Of a stretch of DNA of 64,000 bases, positions 11,829-23,899 are shown piece after piece (the first letter of the stretch is position 1; each line of letters opens with the position of its first letter). The stretch comes from Hippophae tibetana. Taxonomy: Eukaryota > Streptophyta > Magnoliopsida > Rosales > Elaeagnaceae. The notes beneath the pieces were generated by a model that had not been told where the DNA came from, made no database searches, and was given only the letters and a program-made list of their open reading frames with translations. The translations under genes and the position numbers were made by a program. Where the stretch lies: assembly GCA_037013495.1 (NCBI GenBank), contig CM072811.1:12095190-12159189 (forward strand), read 5' to 3'.

Positions 11829-12708
11829 ATGTTATTGTATGTAAGACCATATTTTTTATATAGATTCAGATTTTAGTTTTTATTAAAACAAAATAAATAA
11901 ATATATAAAATAATTTTGAATATAATGTGATTAATTATTTAACTTTAAGTTTGTGATGTGTAGAATAATTATTATACATGTTATATTTATTTAAATAATT
12001 TTTTGACACATTAGAATTTTATTTAAAATACATTATGCTTAAATTATTTGTTTTGGGTATTTATATGTATAAATTTTGTAATTAATTATACATATAAAAT
12101 TGAGTTAAATAATTTATGCATAATGAAATTAATATTTAATGGCTCTTATGGATTTAATTAGTGCTTATATTATTTATTTTTTGCTTGTATAATTTATTGT
12201 CATATATGAAATTTAAGATAAATAATATTTGCACATTTGAAATTAAATTAATATTGCTTATGGTTTTGTGCAATAAATTGAGCATAAGGATTTAATTAAT
12301 ATTTAAGTGATTTAAATAGTTTAATTAATTAGGAAGTAGCCACACCATCTTTAATTAATTAAAACTATAATAAAGTTTATTTAGGATCACATTTAGAAAA
12401 TAAATATTAATTGTAATTAATCATATGTGATATAATAAATCTTATCCCACGTGAATTTTTATTATATTTTTGTGTGATTAATTAGTATATAATATCAAAT
12501 TATATTTTCTAATTTACCCACATGGATTAGGAAAAGGAACATAATTTGATAGTTTTATCGTAAAGTTAAGATGAATCTAATTAAATTAAAACTTTAACCC
12601 AGATGCAAGTTTTATGTCACTAGATTCATATTATTCATGATTTACATTGGTAAAGAATGACTTTAGTTTAGGCCTCAAATTTTAATAAGTATATAATCTT
12701 TAATTGCA
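11829..12708. other. AT-rich leader of the Copia element
   Basis: Stop-rich AT-rich sequence between the tRNA-like modules and gag. No motif was recognised. It is probably untranslated leader or a later AT-rich insertion. Confidence 0.4.
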
Positions 12709-13479
12709 GCTTCTCAACCTGTAAATTTCTCTTATATCCGATGTGATATTCCCGATCTGAAAGGGGATAATTATAAAATATGGAAGGAAAGAATTCTCCT
12801 TCAATTAGGGTGGATGGATATTGATTATGCTATTAGGAAAAATGAACCACCTAAAATTACTCAAACCAGTACTCCAGAGAATATCATGCTTTATGAACAA
12901 TGGGAACGATCTATTAGCATGATGTTTATTAAGACTAAAATCTCTACTGGTATTCGTGGTTCCGTTGATCAGCATACCAATGTTCAAGACTTGCTAAAGG
13001 CCATTGATGATCAATTCGTCACTTCAGATAAGGCTTTAGCAAGCACCCTTATTATGAAGTTCTCTTCTGTGAGACTCACCAGTGTGAAAGGTGTGCGCGA
13101 GCACATTATGCAAATGAGGGACATTGCGACTCAACTTAAGCATCTCGAGGTTGAGATGTCGGAATCCTTCCTGGTGCACTATATCCTTAACACTCTCCCA
13201 CATCAGTACGGGCCATTCAAAATCTCATACAATACACATAAAGATAAATGGTCAATCAATGAACTAATGACCATGTGTGTTCAAGAGGAAGGGAGGCTTG
13301 TTATAGAATTTGGTGAAAGTGCAATGTTGGCTACAACATACCAGAAAGGAAAATCTCAATACAAGCATAAAGGAAAAGGGATAATTCCACCTCAAGTTGA
13401 TATTAAGAAAGAATCCAAGTGTTTCTTTTGTAAAAAGAAGGGACACATGAAGAAGGATTGTATCAGATTCCAGAAATGA
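12709..13479 (+). pseudogene. Copia gag with CCHC zinc knuckle
   Basis: Gag capsid protein of a Ty1/Copia retrotransposon. The reading frame is already open before the first ATG at 12814, with LKGDNYKIWKERI, the classic N-terminal Copia gag motif. A long UBN2/gag-polyprotein-like domain follows. Near the end lies a complete knuckle, CFFCKKKGHMKKDC (CX2CX4HX4C), which binds genomic RNA in the family. A TGA at 13477 interrupts the polyprotein where related elements have tryptophan (FQKWLEN). Gag itself is the best-preserved coding stretch in the window, but the element is incomplete and not autonomous. Confidence 0.9.
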
Positions 13480-13779
13480 CTTGAGAATAAAGGTAATCCA
13501 ACCTCGTTTGTTTGTTATGAATCTAATATGGTTAATGTTAATATTAACACCTGGTGGATTGATTCTGGATCTACAATCCATGTTGCAAACTCCTTACAGG
13601 GTATGCAAAATCTAAGGAAGCCAATAGGAAGTGAGCAATACATCTTATCCAGTAACAAGATGGGCTCACATGTGGAGGTTGTAGGGACATGTAGTTTGAT
13701 TTTAAGTAGTGGTTTTATTTTAAAATTAGAAAAGACCTTTTATGTTCCAAGTTTCTCTAGAAACTTGATTTCAATTTAA
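13480..13779 (+). pseudogene. Copia aspartic protease
   Basis: The polyprotein continues in frame after the gag stop. WWIDSGSTIHVAN contains the DSG active-site triad of retropepsins, and FYVPSFSRNLISI is the typical C-terminal protease motif of Copia elements. A TAA ends the frame at 13777, where the family usually continues LISVSRL. The protease would normally cleave the Gag-Pol polyprotein in the virus-like particle. Confidence 0.88.
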
Positions 13780-14690
13780 AGACTTGTACCTTATGGTTAT
13801 TCCTTTCACTTTTCAGAAACATCTTTCAGTTTATTTAATAAATCTGATTGTGTTGGGAATGGTATTTTGTCTGATGGTTTTTACTGCATTAATTTACGAA
13901 ATAATGTCACTCATAATGCTATGCATGTTCAAGCTGGCACTAAAAGGTGTATTATTGATGATGACTCTTCTACGTTATGGCATATGAGATTAGGAAATAT
14001 CTCCACAGAAAGAATTAAAAGATTAGTGAAAGATGGGGTACTTAGTACTCTAGATTTTACTGATTTTGAGACATGTGTGGACTGCATTAAGGGAAAGCAG
14101 ACTAATAAGTCAAAGAAAGGTGCCAATAGGAGTTCAAACATATTAGAAATCATACATACGGATATATGTTGTCCAGACATGGACATTCAAGGTTAGAAAT
14201 ATTTTATCACCTTTATTGATGATTTTTCTCGATATATGTATCTCTATATGCTTCATAATAAGAGCAAAGCATTGGATGCTTTCAAAAGCTTTAAGGTTGA
14301 AGTAGAGAAACAATGTGGAAAGCAAATAAAGATCGTGAGATCAGATAGAGGAGGTGAATATTATGGTAGATACACTGAGAATGGACAAGCGCCTGGCCCG
14401 TTTGCTAAGTTTCTTCAAGAACATGGGATAGTTTCCCAATACACTATGCCTGGTTCACCAGACCAGAATGGTGTAGCAGAAAGAAGAAACCGAACACTAT
14501 TGGATATGGTGCGGAGTATGCTTAGCAACTCCAATCTTCTTAAATCCTTGTGGATTGAAGCTTTAAAGACGGTTGTGTATATATTAAACCGAGTTCCAAC
14601 CAAGGCTATCTCAAAGACGCAATTTGAATTATGGAAAGGTTGGAAACCGAGTTGCAACATATGCGCATTTGGGGATGCCCGTCTGAAGTG
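13780..14690 (+). pseudogene. Copia GAG-pre-integrase and integrase
   Basis: The zinc-binding region is seen as LWHMRLGNIS followed by CVDCIKGKQ. The catalytic core follows as [19 protein letters not shown] and [11 protein letters not shown], then [17 protein letters not shown], which carries the catalytic glutamate. The D,D,E residues can all be seen. A TAG at 14194 lies between QG and KYFITF, where the family has a sense codon. A frame change near 14690 moves the C-terminal part into another frame. Integrase would insert the cDNA copy into chromosomes. This copy is broken. Confidence 0.9.
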
Positions 14691-15305
14691 AGGATTTATA
14701 ATCCACAAGAGAAAAGGCTGGACCCAAGGACCATTAGTGGGTATTTCATTGGATATGTCGAACGGTCTAAAGGTTATAGATTTTACTGTCCATCCCACAA
14801 CACTAGGTTTGTGGAATCAAGAAATGCAAAATTTCTTGAGAATTACTTGATTAGTGGGAGCGATCGATACCAGGGCATTGGTTCTGAGAAAGATCATTCA
14901 GATGCTCAATATGCCACTTCAAGTAATGGATTGATCGTTATTGTTAACAACATGCCTCGAGTACAAACGTGTGTTGAAGAACCAGTCTTGGAAGTACCAC
15001 AAGCTGTTGATCCTGATCCAGTAGATGTTGAAGTTCAACATATGCCTACAACTGTTGAACAACCAGTTGATCAACATGATCCTACTCCTCAAGAGAATGT
15101 TGATGCAACATTAAGAAGATCTACTAGAATAAGGAAATCATCAATTCCTAATGATTATGTTGTGTATCTACAAGAATGTGACTATAATGTTGGAGTCGAA
15201 AATGATCCTGAGACGTTTTCACAGGCCATGAGTTCTGAGGTTTCAAACATATGGTACAATGCCATGAAAGAAGAGATGGATTCTATGGCGTCTAACCGAG
15301 TCTAG
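14631..15305 (+). pseudogene. Copia integrase C-terminus and linker to RT
   Basis: In a second frame, SGYFIGYVERSKGYRFYCP is the conserved C-terminal integrase segment. An acidic, proline/valine-rich linker follows, then LRRSTRIRKSSIPNDYVVYL, the usual sequence just before reverse transcriptase. The frame ends at a TAG (15303) where the family has tryptophan (RVWDLV). Confidence 0.85.
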
Positions 15306-15722
15306 GATCTCGTCAAGTTGCCTGATGATGTGAAAGCCATTGGATGTAAATGGGTCTTCAAAACAAAGAAAGACTCACAAGGCAACATTGAGAGACATAA
15401 GGCAAGACTCGTTGCCAAAGGATTCACTCAAAAGGAAGGAATCCACTACAAGGAGACATTTTCTCCTGTATCTAAGAAAGATTCAATTCGTGTGGTCATG
15501 GCATTGGTTGCCCATTTTGATTTGGATTTGCAACAAATGGATGTGAAAATGGCTTTCCTTAATGGTAACCTAGAGGAAGAGGTTTATATGACACAACCTG
15601 AAGGATTCTTCTCTAGTAATGGTGAGCATTTGGTTTGTAAGCTTAATAAATCCATATATGGATTAAAACAAGCTTCCCGTCAATGGTATTTGAAATTCCA
15701 TAACGTCGTCACTTCAATTGGT
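15306..15722 (+). pseudogene. Copia reverse transcriptase, truncated
   Basis: The N-terminal half of reverse transcriptase reads through the conserved GCKWVFKTKKDSQGNIERHK, KARLVAKGFTQKEG, DVKMAFLNGNLEEEVYM and YGLKQASRQWYLKF blocks. Similarity stops abruptly after the SIGG codons at about 15722. The YVDD catalytic box, RNase H and 3' LTR are all missing. The following 70 residues of the open frame are unrelated, so another element or a deletion junction lies here. Confidence 0.88.
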
Positions 15723-18060
15723 GGTAAGGATTCAGCTCATATTGTAGTCTTGTTTGTTCGAGTTTTTAGAGTTCAAGAGTTGAGAACCTAACGATTTTAC
15801 ACTTTCTTTTCAGGTTGGTTTTTAAAGGATCATTTTCTTTTATTTTCAAACTTAATCCTAGGTAACCTATTCTTCTCGTAACTTACCCGTCGAGTTTTCT
15901 TTTATTTTTATGTTTTTATAGCTTTTACAAAATGCATAGAGAAGAGACCTTAGCCTTCCGCTTGGGCTCTTGGGAGAGCCAATCTACGCCACAACCTTCT
16001 ACCACTACCCCTTATCCTTATACCACTTCTACCATTAGATTGAGCATGCCTTAGACTCAAATCTCATTGGCTAGGACATGGAGGAAGAAAATGAGGAATA
16101 TAAGATCTGGGGAACACACAGGTTGTACCAGGGGTTGGTCAGTTGTGTCTAAGCCTTGTGAGTTGGTATCCCAAGATAAAGAGAGATTAAGAAAAATATA
16201 CAACATCCCATCCTTGGTTCATATAATGATTCCTCCAAAGGGATCCTATGATAGCGATTAACATCTACTCGGTTGGACCGTCTTTCATGAAAAGGCCTTG
16301 TGGTTGGGGGTAAGGTGCCCTCTATACCCTCTCATTAGGAAATTCTTGATTAGGACGCAGCTTATGCCAGGGAAGTTAATGCCTAACGGGTGGAGGTATA
16401 TGCTCTACCTGACGTTGATCTGCAAAGAACTTGGAGTGGATTTAGAGATGACTGAGTTTAACGAGGCCTATATCCTGAAGTAGAACCCCACAAATCCTAG
16501 GAGGGTACATATGTCAGTGAAGCAGAATAGGGGAATGAACATGTCTCTTCCTGAAAATGAGAAAAACTAGAAAGAGTATTATTTCTATGTTTCAGGTAAG
16601 TGAAAGTCTCCTACCAGTGACATAGGTTAATAAGGAGTGTCTGGAATGACACTAAGGTCATGATAAGGAATATGGATTCTTTAATCATGACCTTGAGTCT
16701 TGACGAGAAGCAAATGTTGGCTGATATCTAAAACTATCTTCCTGAAAAGACCAACTGGAAGACCTTATTGAATACCACACACTTTGTCGTGTATGGGTTA
16801 ATGAGGCATGGTGTGGCTGAGCCTCCCCTAAGGATCAACCATTCAAGGGCCAGTTCAAGTGGCAGCCAATGATGGTGAACTAGTCCTATGAGTTGCCTTT
16901 TCCCCCTTCTTTTGGTTGGCATGATGTGACTAATATGATGTCCCATCGCTCTTATTTTGCAGATCCCATGGATGTTACCACTACTCAACTCTTTGCCTGT
17001 ATGAAGAGTAAGGTTGCACCCATAGGAGGAACGTTCCAACAGGTACACCTTTGGCTCTTAGATAGGGTTCTTCTAAGGTTAAGTATTCTCATGAAGGTCT
17101 CCTTTCTTCGCTAAAGAAGAAGAAGAAGGTGGTGGTCGAAGAGCTTACCCTCAGCTCTGAGCCTTTGAATTTTTGCCCTCCCATATCACCCTTACAAGAA
17201 TAACACGTGGCTCAAATTCATTACTCGAGTTTTAAAGAATTTGAGGATCATATACAGGATTCAAGGAAAGGGAAGGCCATCTTTAATGATCTTAGTATTG
17301 ATGCAGAGGGTATAGTCTTGAATTGAGGCTTAGTACCAGAGCACTTCGAGGTTATTTTCGAGGGTATGGATTTTGGCGAGGTCATTTATCCTCAAATGTT
17401 TCAGGTGTGTTATCTCACGTTTTGTTTTTATTTGTTAATTAACGTATATAAAGTATGAGCTTGAGACTTATTGGCTTGACCTTTTGTTTGTTTAGTTAAT
17501 GTTGCTCTAACTTTGATAAGGCTCGTAGCATGGATTTTTTGAAAGATGGGCTAGTGCAGGAGAAGCAAAGCCATGTGTCTACTTGCTCAAAATTCATTGC
17601 GCTGCTGGCGAGGATAGCTAAATAGGAAGGCAAAGCAATTGATAAGGAGGAGAAGCTAAAAAAGGCCACCTCTGAGCTGAATGCTTATACCCAACGACTT
17701 ACTAAGGTCGAGGAGGCTCTTAAGCATATGAAGGAGGGGGCTAGGGAAGCCCAGAGAAGAGCCGAGGCTTCTGCCTATGAGGTTCATCATAAGGCGAAGG
17801 TAGATGTAAATTCCATGTCTCAGAAGCTCGAGTCAAGCATAGAGAGCGTACAAGTTGGCCATGGAAACCTTTAAGATTGAGGCCAAGAAAAAGGATCTAA
17901 GTGAGTATTATTATCACATTTTAGACATCCCAGTCGCTCCACCATGTATATAGGTTCCTTTTATAGAGGAGGAAGAAGGATAAAGCTTAGGCTCTTCTAA
18001 TGGTGAGGACGGCTCTAAGGTCGTAGGGGTAGGGGTAGGGGATCATTGAATTTTAATGAC
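15723..18060 (+). pseudogene. Gypsy-type transposon ORF remnant (Transposase_28-like)
   Basis: Broken frames at 16067-16261 and 16298-16483 join across a stop to give PPKGSYDSD..LLGWTVFHEKALWLG and RCPLYPLIRKFLIRTQLMPGKLMPNGWRYM. This resembles the plant 'putative gypsy type transposon' domain I know as Transposase_28 (PF04195). A lysine/glutamate-rich, coiled-coil-like stretch follows near 17600-17900 with several stops. The domain name comes from memory of the family and was not searched. No reverse transcriptase or LTR is visible. Confidence 0.6.
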
Positions 18061-18371
18061 TCGATCCCATTTTTATTTTTCTAAGCTCGACACCACCCCT
18101 GTTTGTGTTTCAGCGAGCTCAAACTTGCAAGAATGTTAAATGAAAAGATCAAATTTATTTATTAATGGAAAAATAGTTTGCCTCTTTTATGGTGTATTTA
18201 TGATTGACCTACCGACTTGTTTTTTGGGAAATTGGGTCATTAAACCCCCTCCCTCCCCCTCTTTTGTTTTTTATCAACCTTCATCTCCTATAAAAATGGG
18301 TTGAGAAAACTTTTTTAATCCATACATTTAGGGATTTTTGTCAATTCCTCTAACTTTTTTGGTCGTATGTT
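18061..18371. other. Non-coding spacer
   Basis: A C/T-rich block (near 18240-18270) and AT-rich sequence between two transposon ORF remnants. No gene or repeat boundary was seen. Confidence 0.4.
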
Positions 18372-18596
18372 ATGGATTTTGATCGAACCAAGAGACACTT
18401 AGTTCAAGCTTTATGTGTTGAAATTGATAGGCTTAAGGAAGAGGTTAGGACGCTCAAAGCTGAGGTGGTTAAACTTGAGTGTAATGTAAAAGAGACCAAG
18501 TATGAGCTCGCTTATTGTAAGGAGCAGTTAATCCAAACTCAATCTCGAGAGAGGAGGACCTTGGTTAGTATGGCCATGCTTGTAGATAGGGAATAA
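18372..18596 (+). pseudogene. Coiled-coil ORF, transposon-associated
   Basis: A 74-codon open frame encodes a charged protein with heptad spacing of leucine and valine (residues about 10-60, for example LCVEIDRLKEEVRTLKAEVV), so a coiled coil is likely. ORFs like this accompany Transposase_28-type Gypsy elements, and its position fits. It could equally be a chance open frame in a decayed element. Confidence 0.4.
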
Positions 18597-18969
18597 TATT
18601 GGGTAAGCTTCTATATGAAGTGATCTGAAATTTTTTTCCTTAAGGTGATAGAGGTTACTGAAGAGTTAGAGAAATGACTGCTCGCAATGATGTCAGCTTA
18701 CTCTAACCCGTGACTTATGCAACAAAGAAAATTATAGAGATTCAGGTCGTGCTATTACCCTTAGTTGAAGAAACTGATGATCTAGATACTGGTCCCATGT
18801 CTAAGTGTTTAAAGCGTTTTTAAGCCTTCTGAGAAGGCCAAGCTTTGTATTAATAACTATCCACATATTTGTAATTTTTAAATAATGAATTTTTTTGAAT
18901 GACATGTACTTGTGATTCCTTGACATTGTACGGTTATATGTATATATAAATATCGAAATATATATTTTA

Positions 18970-19358
18970 TATTATATAATGTGACCTGGTTGCTGACTGA
19001 AGTGGTCAACTCGATCTTTACTCTTATTAAGGCGTTATATTTGGCTCTTAATTAAAGTGATCAATTTCGTGGCATAAATTGGTGGGAGAGAGAGCCTTAC
19101 CTAGTTTCTATCTGAGGTGGATAACTCGTGACCCTATGCAAGTACCAGGGCACTCTACCTGGTTCTTAATTGAGGTGATCAATTTGTGGCTCAAATTTGG
19201 TGGAAAAAGAGAGCCTTTACCTGGTTCCTGACTGAGGTGCTTATCTCTTGTCAATTTTAAAGCGCCAATCTAGTCCTTCACCAAGGTGGACAACTCATGA
19301 CCTTATGCAAGTGCTAGGGTGCTCTATATGGTTCTTAACCGAGGTGATCAACCCATGG
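18970..19358. repeat. Degenerate minisatellite of Gypsy debris
   Basis: The phrase ACCTGGTTCTTAATTGAGGTGATCAA and close variants recurs about seven times, alternating with AACTCGTGACC..TATGCAAGTGC..GGG. The units vary in length and are badly diverged. The array stops at about 19358, where Athila-like gag begins. Confidence 0.7.
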
Positions 19359-20420
19359 CTTTTTCATTGAGGGACAAGGCCAAAGGTTGGCTACAATCTC
19401 TACAAATGAGAAGCATCACTAGTTGGTATGACATGATAGAAACGTTTTTTGCTAAATTCTTTCCACTTGTAATAATAGCCTAACTTAGGAGTGAGATTGG
19501 TCAATTTAGGAAAAATTATTTTGAGACACTCAATGAAGCATAGGAAAGGTATAAAGATTTGATTCGTCGTTGCCCTCATCATGGATTGTCAGATTGGTTG
19601 CAAGTTCATATGTTCTATAAAGGGTTAAATGGGAAAACTAGAACCATAGTTGATGCTACTGCAGGTGGAACTTTAATGACAAAGACAGTTGAAGATGCTA
19701 CTTATCTTTTGGAAGAAATGGCCTAAAACAATTATCAATGGCCAACTGAAAGATCTATGGCTAATAAAGTTGCTAGGATTCATGAATTAGAGCCATTTTC
19801 TACCCTTTCAATTCAAGTTGCTTCTCTATCTCATCAAGTTGTAGCCTTTACAACCCAAAGAATACCACAAAGTGAAAAATATGTTGTAGATTCAAGTATG
19901 ACAGTTATGACGAATGAAGCAAGTCACAAACAGGTTCAATACATCAACAATCAGAACTACATCTATCGTGGTAATCTTATGCCAAATTACTACCATACAA
20001 CACATAGAAATCATGAGATTTTTTCTTATGGAAAGACAAAGAATATGCTGCAAAATCCTCCAGGGTTTGATAGTTAACCAAGCAAGAAGAAAATTTCACT
20101 TGACGATGCCATAGTTTCCTTTGATGAGGAGACCAAAGCAAGGTTTAAAAAGAGTGATTCCCGGTTAGATAACATTGAGACTTATTGTAGCAATATGGGA
20201 ACCACTATGAAAAATCTTGAAGTAAAAATTAGGAAACTAACCACGAACATAAATGCCCAACAAAGAAGAACTTTTCCTAGTAATACAAAAGTGAATCCAA
20301 AGGAATGATGCAAGGCCATTACACTTAAGAATGGAAGAGAAATTGAAAGGTCGTCATTAAAGGAAACCGAGTCCAGCCCTACAGCTCCAAACAATGGCCA
20401 AAGCAATAATAAAGTATAAT
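19359..20420 (+). pseudogene. Athila-like Gypsy gag
   Basis: The frame begins mid-domain with FSLRDKAKGWLQSL, the Retrotrans_gag signature of Athila elements, followed by ETFFAKFFP, RYKDLIRRCPHHG and YKGLNGKTRTIVDA. A basic linker continues to NPPGFDS and an LDDAIVSFDEETKARF segment. Stops occur at least at 19482, 19541, 19724 and 20075. The N-terminal half of gag is missing, replaced by the minisatellite. This is a truncated, inactive fragment. Confidence 0.8.
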
Positions 20421-20759
20421 AATACGAGATTATTGATGATACATTAAGAGATACTGACATGCCTCCATCAATTTTATTTCCTGACAATCCTCTTATTCTC
20501 TCTATTCCACTTCCATATCCTCAATGCTTTCAAAAACAAAAATTAGATAAGCAATTTTCTAAGTTTTTGGATATTTTTAAGAAAATTCACATAAATATTC
20601 CTTTTGAATATGCCTTGGAACAAATGCCAAATTCCTGAAGAACATCATTTCCAAGAAGATAAGGTTGGAGGAGTTCGAAACAGTGAAGCTTTCTGAAGAA
20701 TGTAGTGTCATTCTTTAAAAGATATTACCTCAAAAATTAAAAGATTCTAGGAGTATCAC

Positions 20760-21220
20760 TTTTCCTTGCACTATTAGAAATTCATTTTTTGATAAAGTTT
20801 TATGTGATCTTGGTGCTAGCATTAATCTTATGCCACTATCTGCTTATAGGAAATTGAGACTTAGAGAGATGAAACAAACAACCATTTCTTTGCAACTAAC
20901 AGATCGATCCATCAAGTATCCATGTGAAAGCATAGAATTTGTATTGTTAAAGATGGATAAATTTATTTTTGCTACTGATTTTGTGGGGTTAGATATAGAT
21001 GAAGATGTCCTACTAATTCTTGGCCAACCATTCTTGGCTATGGGAAGAGCTTTAATTGATGTTCAAAAGGGTGAGTAAATATTGAAAGTGAACAAGGAAA
21101 AAGTTACGTTCAACATCTATGAAGCCATAAGATTTTTAGAAGATCTAAGCACTTGCTTTCTGGTAGATGTCATCGAGCAATGTGTAGTAGAAGCCTTTCA
21201 AAAGGATATGTCGACCGATC
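20760..21220 (+). pseudogene. Athila-like aspartic protease
   Basis: The stretch FPCTI..FDKVLCDLGASINLMPLS is the plant Gypsy retropepsin site. D-L-G-A-S stands where D-[ST]-G is canonical, a variant common in Athila-type elements. A DVLLILGQPFLAMGRALIDV motif closes the domain. The main open frame is 20830-21078, with a stop before the next conserved segment. Similarity ends at about 21220, before reverse transcriptase. Confidence 0.8.
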
Positions 21221-21900
21221 ACCTATAATGATGTTAGAGATCGAAAGACTTGTATGAACTTGTGTAGTATAAAAATCATTGGTCTTAATGTTTTCTTGCT
21301 TTGTGAAATTACATACTCTTGTGTAAATTGAGGAACAAGAATGTTTCTAATTGACTGTCAAAAGAGGCTTTTGTATGTTTTTTGAAGATTTCTAACAAAC
21401 AAAGAGAATTAAATTCAATTAGTTTGATGAGTAAAGCATAGTGATGGATTATGTGAAATCGATTTCCTAGAAGTTTTCTTCCCATTGATTTGATTTTTGA
21501 ACATCTTTTTTTTCTTTTGCGCATTTTCTTTAAATTGATTTTATTTTAAATTTCAATTACAACAATCTTAAGCATAATTTTGATATTTGTCAAAAATAAG
21601 TTACCAATCCCTGAGGATAATACTCTTCTCATCACTTTACTATAAAACTACGATGTTGTGCACTTATAGTTTTGCATCGATCATAGGGTTAGAAGGCCTT
21701 ACCATAATATTATTTGATGTAGAAGCTATATTTGTAGCCTGTGAAGAAGAAGGGTTGGAGCATTTTACAAACTCAATTGTTTTTAAAGATGATAGCATAG
21801 AATCCTCATCTATATGGCATCATCCTCTCTTGTCTCCTATAGATTTTCCATAATCCATAATTTTGTTTAGCCTTTCAGCTCCAATGATTAACCTCTTAAC
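21221..21900. other. Unassigned sequence
   Basis: One 88-codon open frame (21587-21853, +) has no recognisable motif. The stretch separates a + strand Gypsy fragment from a - strand Copia fragment and probably contains at least one element junction that I cannot place. Confidence 0.4.
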
Positions 21901-21909
21901 AACTTTTAT

Positions 21910-22450
21910 TTATTGTTAAAATTCCTGCATAAGATTCTTGTTTTCGTGTTTAACATCTACAAGACTTGAATTCAAGACATGCACATTTAGACAGTTCAAT
22001 TTTTTCTTTTTCTATTATTGAAGAATTTATTTCTATGAATTTAAGTTTGTCATTTAGTTTAACTACTTTACTTTTGCATCTTACATAATCTATGAATACT
22101 TCATTAATATTAGTGATATTAAATTTGTTGAGTAGAAATTCAGCATCACTTTTCTCATCATCTGAATCAATGTTAGACTTAATGAATTGTCCAGCAACAA
22201 TTGTAGTAAATGCCAAGTAGTTGGTGTCAGATTCAACTAGATTATCGTTATCACTTTCAGAGTTAAAAAGTGTAACATTGAAAGCTCTTCTAGTTTGGTT
22301 CTTCTTGTTTACACAATAAAGTATGAAGTGACCAAAACCCATACATTCAAAACATTGAAGTCAAGTGGGTTTAGATTTCTTATCGTCAGAACTCAAAGAT
22401 TTGAGTTCTCTCTGATTCTGATCATTTTGAAAACTTGACTATCCTTTGTT
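21910..22450 (-). pseudogene. Copia gag fragment with zinc knuckle
   Basis: On the minus strand CFECMGFGHFILYC is a complete CX2CX4HX4C knuckle. It is followed by a serine/aspartate-rich tail and a lysine/glutamate-rich segment (SSIIEKEKIELSK), the order seen in SIRE-type Copia gag. An open frame of 130 codons covers most of it (22342-21950), starting at the methionine inside the knuckle. A stop lies just upstream of the first cysteine. The rest of the element is not recognisable nearby. Confidence 0.75.
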
Positions 22451-23899
22451 TCTTTAGCTTGAAACAATTCTTCTAACATGCACGTAGAAACTAATATTAC
22501 AATTAAACGTTTTGTTTTGTGAATATCACCAATACTAATATAAACCGAACAAAAACATTAGCCCATTCAAAGATCTTATTAACCTAAGCAAGAACATTAA
22601 ACTTGAATATATTATATTACATTCCAAACATAAACACAATTCATGTCTCATTGCAAATAAAACATGATAAAATACAAGAACACTTCAAAACAAAATACTA
22701 AAAACATGAACAAATAAAACAAAATGTGCCATCACTAACATAACACTTAATGACAAGGTAAGGGGTCTTTTCATGTTAAAAACAAATGCAATATTATACA
22801 TATATGAGAACACACAACAATCTTGACACTAGAACAGAGTGTGCCATCACAATATACCCAAATACAAGAATAGACAAGGTGTGTGTTGTCTCTTTTGGAG
22901 AACATAAAATCGTGCAAGTATACACGGTCACAAGTAATAAAATTTGATAAGTAAAGTATCGTTCCCACAGAGATTTGTTACTATAGTTTGTTAAGTACTA
23001 AAATTATTTCACTCTGATTTTATCCAAAACAATCGTTAATTGGAACAAGTTAACTAAAGAGTTTTATAACAAAATAAAAGAATTCTAGGATTGCAGTTTT
23101 TCACCAAATTAATCCACTCGAATCATATTATTTTCTCTTGATTTATATATTTTTAGTAAATTTAATTTGTCAACCGAAAACTTCTAAATTTATCCATACA
23201 TCTCTTTCGAGCCCCGTATAGACACATCTTGTTAAATTAATTCACTATATTCCTATGAGAATTAAATTCACCAAGATTCATTACGTTCTAAGTTCTCAAA
23301 TGGCCACACATACGATAAAGGTACATTCCTATCCTTCATATATACATGTTATTCTATCCATGAGCAATATACACAAAAATGCCTCTTCCAAGTTTATTTA
23401 AGTGCCACAGATCAATTGATAAATTTTCCAATAATAAAAAATATTAAGCACAAATAGAATAAACAAATTAAAAGTCTTATAAATTTTTCAAAAATAATTA
23501 AATCCAAGCTTCATAAATTTAGATAAAACGTAACCCTAGAAAAATTAAATTACTTCATAAATAAAAATAAAAATTATAGCATTTAAGGGATATCAGTTAC
23601 AGAATACAAAGAAAATTAAAACTTCATCCGCTCTTAAATATTTGACACACGCAAAACACAACAAAAACCAAAAATGGCTTCTACGTGTTCCACAATCCAA
23701 CCCCAAAACGAACCTAAAACTAAAACTTAAAACTTTATCAAAATAATCCCCTATTTATAACATCAAATCTCTAAAAAATAAATACATTTTAAAATATATT
23801 TTTCTACACGCGTGGGACAAAAACGTATGTCGAAAACAATAAATAAATCCGCGTAGGGGGAACGTGCGCTGCTACTGATTTCTTTTTAATTCAAACTGT

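Noticed and set aside
18970-19358. CRISPR-like regular repeats
   Set aside because: Units are degenerate, spacing is irregular, there are no unique spacers or cas genes, and the DNA is a plant nuclear sequence.
21587-21853. 88-codon plus-strand ORF between two retroelement fragments
   Set aside because: No recognisable motif and no splice or promoter evidence. Left as unassigned sequence.
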